DNA of 64,000 bases from Caballeronia sordidicola (GTDB lineage: Bacteria > Pseudomonadota > Gammaproteobacteria > Burkholderiales > Burkholderiaceae), in assembly GCF_001544455.2 (NCBI RefSeq), contig NZ_FCOC02000025.1, forward strand, positions 22,184 through 86,183, read 5' to 3'. The position numbers and the translations under genes are program-made. This document shows, in pieces, positions 60,774 to 64,000 of this stretch (positions are counted from its first letter, which is position 1; each line of letters begins with the position of its first letter). The notes beneath the pieces were generated by a model that saw only the letters and a program-made list of their open reading frames with translations, was not told the DNA's origin and searched no databases.

Positions 60774-62177
60774 CTATGTCCAGCGCGGCTCGTCCGTGCC
60801 AATGGGCACAGGCGGCAGGCTCCAGAACGGCGGCGTCATCGGCATGCGTTCTGGCGGCTGTGTACACGTGAGCGAGCCGAACGGCGATTCGATGGTTTGA
60901 AGCGCATCGCGAACGTCGTCGATTTGCGGATCGTGGATCTTCTGCCCGTCTTCGATCAATCCCAACGATTGCAGCCAGCGCCCCGTCCCCGCGAGCGACA
61001 CACGGACATGCCAGCTTCCGCCTTCCTCCGCGCGGCGCTGCAGCGCGGTCATCGCGCCGAATGCCGCGAGATAACCGGTCGCGTGATCGAGCGCCTGACA
61101 GGGCAAATGACGCGGGTTCGTCTGGCCGGCCGCTTGCGCTTCGGTCCACGCAATGCCGCTCGCCGACTGCACGAGGCTGTCAAACCCTCGGCGCTGCGAC
61201 CACGGTCCCTTGTGTCCATACGCCGAGACCGTCACGTACACGATACCCGGCCTGTCCCTCGCGACTTCCTCCGGGCCGAAGCCTTTGTCCTGAAGCGCGC
61301 CGGGACGATAGCCTTGCAGAAACACATCGGCATGTTTCGACAGCGCGCGCAGCGTTTCGCGGCCGGTTTCATCGCGCAGATCGATTGTGGCGGAGCGCTT
61401 GCCACGGCCGTTATCGATGACAAGCGGCGCAATGTTCGGCAGATGTGGACCGTTGATCAGGAGGACGTCCGCGCCGTGCTCGGCAAGCGTGCGCCCCGCC
61501 ACCGGCCCCGCGATGATGCGGCTCAGGTCCAGCACGCGGACGCCGGATAGAGGCCGTTGAATGCCGCCTTCGTCAGGCTGGCCGACGGGCTCAGGCGGCG
61601 CATCGCCAATCTTCATGATTTCGAGCAGCGGCGTTTCGGCGATCGCCCGGGCTTGCGGCAGCGTCGCCCATTCTTGCGGCGTGCGGATCAGCGCGGCGCA
61701 AAGGCCTGCACTGGCGAGCGCTTCATCGAGCGTGGCGCCGTCCCAACCGCGGATCGCCTCGCTCACGCCGGCGTGATCGTTCGCGCAGCCGAGCAGCTTT
61801 ACCACGCCATCGCGATGATGCTTGAAGTTCGTATGAAGCTGGATCCATCGGCCATCGCGCGTCTCGTAGAAACCCATCAGCGGATCGCGCAGCTCGGGCG
61901 CGGGATCGGCATTGATGCGCAGGTAGCGTTCGCTGCGAAACGCAATTGCCGCGCGGCGGGCGTCGAGTTCGACATGCTGCATCTGGCCCGTGCGCTGCCG
62001 GAAGCAATCGGCGGCGGCGAGCGCCGCCGCGCCGATACTCGCCGAGGCCAGCGCGCTCACCCGATACACCGACGGCAATTGCCGTTCGTCACCGGACAGC
62101 GTGAGATAGCTGAGCGTTTCGGCATTGCGGCCGGCGAGTTGCCAAAGCGCCGTAAGCGGATTCAAGGCGAAATTCAT
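60774..62177 (-). CDS. CaiB/BaiF-family CoA-transferase with permuted domain order
   Basis: This 467-residue protein has an unusual layout. The typical N-terminal signature of type III CoA-transferases (GVRVLDLSRIIAGPVAGRTL, then NGRGKRSATIDLRD and FLQGYRPGALQDKG) appears only from about residue 215. The first 215 residues resemble the part that normally comes second (VELDARRAAIAFRSERYL, MGFYETRDGRWIQLHTNF). It therefore looks circularly permuted. Family members move CoA between carboxylic acids or racemise acyl-CoAs. ATG 62177 has AAAGGAG upstream. Substrates are unknown. Confidence 0.85.
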   Translation of the reverse strand: MNFALNPLTALWQLAGRNAETLSYLTLSGDERQLPSVYRVSALASASIGAAALAAADCFRQRTGQMQHVELDARRAAIAFRSERYLRINADPAPELRDPLMGFYETRDGRWIQLHTNFKHHRDGVVKLLGCANDHAGVSEAIRGWDGATLDEALASAGLCAALIRTPQEWATLPQARAIAETPLLEIMKIGDAPPEPVGQPDEGGIQRPLSGVRVLDLSRIIAGPVAGRTLAEHGADVLLINGPHLPNIAPLVIDNGRGKRSATIDLRDETGRETLRALSKHADVFLQGYRPGALQDKGFGPEEVARDRPGIVYVTVSAYGHKGPWSQRRGFDSLVQSASGIAWTEAQAAGQTNPRHLPCQALDHATGYLAAFGAMTALQRRAEEGGSWHVRVSLAGTGRWLQSLGLIEDGQKIHDPQIDDVRDALQTIESPFGSLTCTQPPERMPMTPPFWSLPPVPIGTDEPRWT

Positions 62178-62350
62178 GGCGGCTCCTTTCAGGATGCTCA
62201 CTTAGTATGCTCACTTCGTACGAGTCTCGATTGTATGGCGTCCGGGTGGTATAGGCAGGCGGCACGTTACCTGCGGGGCCCGGTAAATCGCTGCCCGCTC
62301 CTCTGGCGCATCCACGTAAAATCACGTCACTCCTTCCGCCGGCCGCCTTC

Positions 62351-63799
62351 ATGCCCGTCACAATCCGCTCGAACGTTGCATCCTCCCCTTCTCCGCAAGC
62401 GCTCACGATCATGCTGTGGCTCGTCGCCACCGGCTTCTTCATGCAGACGCTCGATTCGACCATTGTCAACACGGCGTTGCCTGCCATGGCGCGCAGTCTT
62501 GGCGAAGCGCCGCTGCGCATGCAGGGCGTTGTGATTGCCTACTCGCTGACCATGGCGACCGTGATCCCGTTTTCCGGCTGGCTCGCCGATAAATTCGGCA
62601 CCCGGCACGTGTTCTTCAGCGCCATCCTGATCTTCACCATTGGGTCGTTGCTCTGCGCGAACGCCCATACGCTGATGCAACTGGTGATCTATCGCGTGGT
62701 GCAGGGCGTGGGCGGCGCCATGTTGCTGCCGGTCGGACGGCTTGCCGTGTTGCGCGTGTTTCCCGCTGAGCGATATTTATCGGCGTTGTCGTTTGTGGCG
62801 ATTCCCGGGCTGATTGGACCGCTTATCGGGCCGACGCTTGGCGGCTGGATCGTGCAGATTGCGTCCTGGCATTGGATCTTCCTGATCAACGTGCCCGTGG
62901 GGGTGATCGGTTGCGTTGCGACCCGGCTTTTCATGCCCGATAGCCGCAATCCCGCCACCGCGCCTTTCGATCTTGCCGGTTATCTGCTGCTCGCCGTTGG
63001 CATGGTCGCGCTGACCATTTCGCTCGATGGCCTCGCCGATCTTGGCTTGCAGCACGCCATCGTGCTTGTGTTGCTGGTGCTGAGCCTTGCTTGTTTTGTC
63101 GCTTACGGGTTGCATGCGGTGCGGGTGCCGCAGCCCATCTTTTCGCTCGATCTGTTCAAGATCCATACGTTCAGCGTTGGCTTGCTTGGGAATCTGTTCG
63201 CGCGGATTGGCAGCGGCGCGATGCCATATCTATTGCCTTTGCTGCTGCAGATCAGCCTGGGTTATTCCGCTTTCGAAGCCGGCCTGATGATGTTGCCCGT
63301 GGCCGCAGCGGGGATGGTGTCCAAGCGCATTGTGACGAAGCTGATCATGGCGCGGGGGTATCGGCGCGTGCTGGTCGTGAATACGGTGCTTGTCGGGTTG
63401 ACCATGGCGAGTTTTTCGCTCACGAGCGCCGGGCAGCCGCTTTGGTTGCGGTTGATACAGTTGGCGTTCTTTGGAGGCGTCAATTCCATTCAGTTCACCG
63501 CGATGAACACGCTCACGCTCAAGGATCTCGGTACGGGGGGCGCCAGCAGCGGCAATAGCCTGTTTTCGCTCGTGCAGATGCTTTCGATGAGTCTTGGCGT
63601 GACCATCGCCGGGGCGGTTCTTGCGACTTTTACAGGGATCTTGCCGAAGGTCACCGAGACGAATTCACTTCCCGCTTTTCACGCTACGTTCCTTTGCGTG
63701 GGCGTGATTACTGCCGCGTCAGCGTGGATTTTTGCGCAGCTTGCGCCGGAGATTCGAGCCGTTAAGAGTATGGAGACGGATCCTTCGGAGGCGCATTAG
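62351..63799 (+). CDS. MFS multidrug transporter (DHA2, MdtD-like)
   Basis: This 482-residue inner-membrane drug/proton antiporter-type protein has about 14 helices. The first helix holds MQTLDSTIVNTALPAMARSL, the DHA2 hallmark. The MFS loop motif is GWLADKFGTRHVFF, and helix 5 has the antiporter-like RVVQGVGGAMLLPVGRL. It shares most features with MdtD of E. coli. It is divergent from the CoA-transferase gene with about 170 bases between. Confidence 0.92.
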   Translation: MPVTIRSNVASSPSPQALTIMLWLVATGFFMQTLDSTIVNTALPAMARSLGEAPLRMQGVVIAYSLTMATVIPFSGWLADKFGTRHVFFSAILIFTIGSLLCANAHTLMQLVIYRVVQGVGGAMLLPVGRLAVLRVFPAERYLSALSFVAIPGLIGPLIGPTLGGWIVQIASWHWIFLINVPVGVIGCVATRLFMPDSRNPATAPFDLAGYLLLAVGMVALTISLDGLADLGLQHAIVLVLLVLSLACFVAYGLHAVRVPQPIFSLDLFKIHTFSVGLLGNLFARIGSGAMPYLLPLLLQISLGYSAFEAGLMMLPVAAAGMVSKRIVTKLIMARGYRRVLVVNTVLVGLTMASFSLTSAGQPLWLRLIQLAFFGGVNSIQFTAMNTLTLKDLGTGGASSGNSLFSLVQMLSMSLGVTIAGAVLATFTGILPKVTETNSLPAFHATFLCVGVITAASAWIFAQLAPEIRAVKSMETDPSEAH

Positions 63800-64000
63800 G
63801 GTTTCGCTGGCGCTTGAGGGTGGGATTGGGTGGGGGTTGCTGCGTTTTGGGCTTTCGCGCGTTCTGTTTTGGCTGATTTTTTTAGCACTGTTAGCCACTG
63901 TCCGTGGCGGGACTTCATTTCTTTTTCCAACGGCGAAAAAGAAACGAAGCAAAGAAAACGCCTTCCAACCGCTAATTCTTAAGGAGACCAAGCGTGCACG
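63800..64000. other. Window end, intergenic
   Basis: No gene is supported. A near-palindromic stretch (TTTCTTTTTCC ... CGAAAAAGAAACG, 63920-63954) may form a hairpin of the repetitive kind scattered between Burkholderia genes. Sequence continues outside the window. Confidence 0.4.

Overview
The window looks like a chromosomal segment of a Burkholderiaceae bacterium of the Burkholderia / Paraburkholderia / Caballeronia group. Evidence is the pyrimidine block algH-ruvX-pyrR-pyrB-pyrC-plsC beside dTDP-rhamnose genes, a CIRCE-controlled groES-groEL operon, an extracellular 3-hydroxybutyrate-oligomer hydrolase, and high-GC coding sequence. The species cannot be fixed from sequence reading alone. 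No rRNA, tRNA, CRISPR array or intact insertion sequence was seen.

The left half (about 1-36.4 kb) is a large surface-polysaccharide (O-antigen type) locus in several blocks. Block A (51-10027, + strand) makes GDP-mannose (manC) and exports a polymer through an ABC transporter (Wzm/Wzt, the latter with a C-terminal carbohydrate-binding domain). It also has three methyltransferase-type proteins and two glycosyltransferases. One methyltransferase carries nine in-frame 21-residue coiled-coil repeats, and another is fused to a kinase-like module. Together they resemble the chain-terminating, length-measuring WbdD system divided over several proteins. Block B (10.2-19.2 kb) holds a membrane protein with an Ig-like C-terminus, a methyltransferase with a coiled coil and membrane anchor, an IS-scarred stretch, and two tandem 547-residue membrane proteins that look like GT-C enzymes. 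Block C (19.3-26.5 kb, - strand) is one compact operon: ddhA/rfbF, ddhB/rfbG and ddhC/rfbH for CDP-4-keto-3,6-dideoxyhexose, then a two-subunit transketolase, an SDR-type reductase/epimerase, GtrA and GtrB. This arrangement suggests two-carbon (ketol) transfer onto a CDP-dideoxysugar to give a branched higher-carbon sugar, possibly followed by lipid-linked transfer and periplasmic decoration. It is the most interesting part of the window. Block D (27.1-31.7 kb) provides GDP-L-fucose (fcl, gmd) and two glycosyltransferases. Block E (33-36.4 kb) is rfbBACD for dTDP-L-rhamnose, next to apaH.

The right half (36.4-64 kb) is mostly core genome. It contains plsC, a dihydroorotase that has lost its metal-binding HxH motif, pyrB, pyrR, ruvX, algH, a photolyase, rubredoxin, thiD, a DUF72 protein, groEL/groES with a CIRCE operator, a vapBC toxin-antitoxin pair, a DUF2242 lipoprotein, the 3HB-oligomer hydrolase, a BON-domain protein, an orphan TAXI-type solute-binding protein, an HCCA-isomerase-like protein, a LysR regulator, two MFS transporters, a DinB protein, a GntR regulator, and a CoA-transferase whose domains appear in permuted order. 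Functions come from motif reading; no database search was possible.
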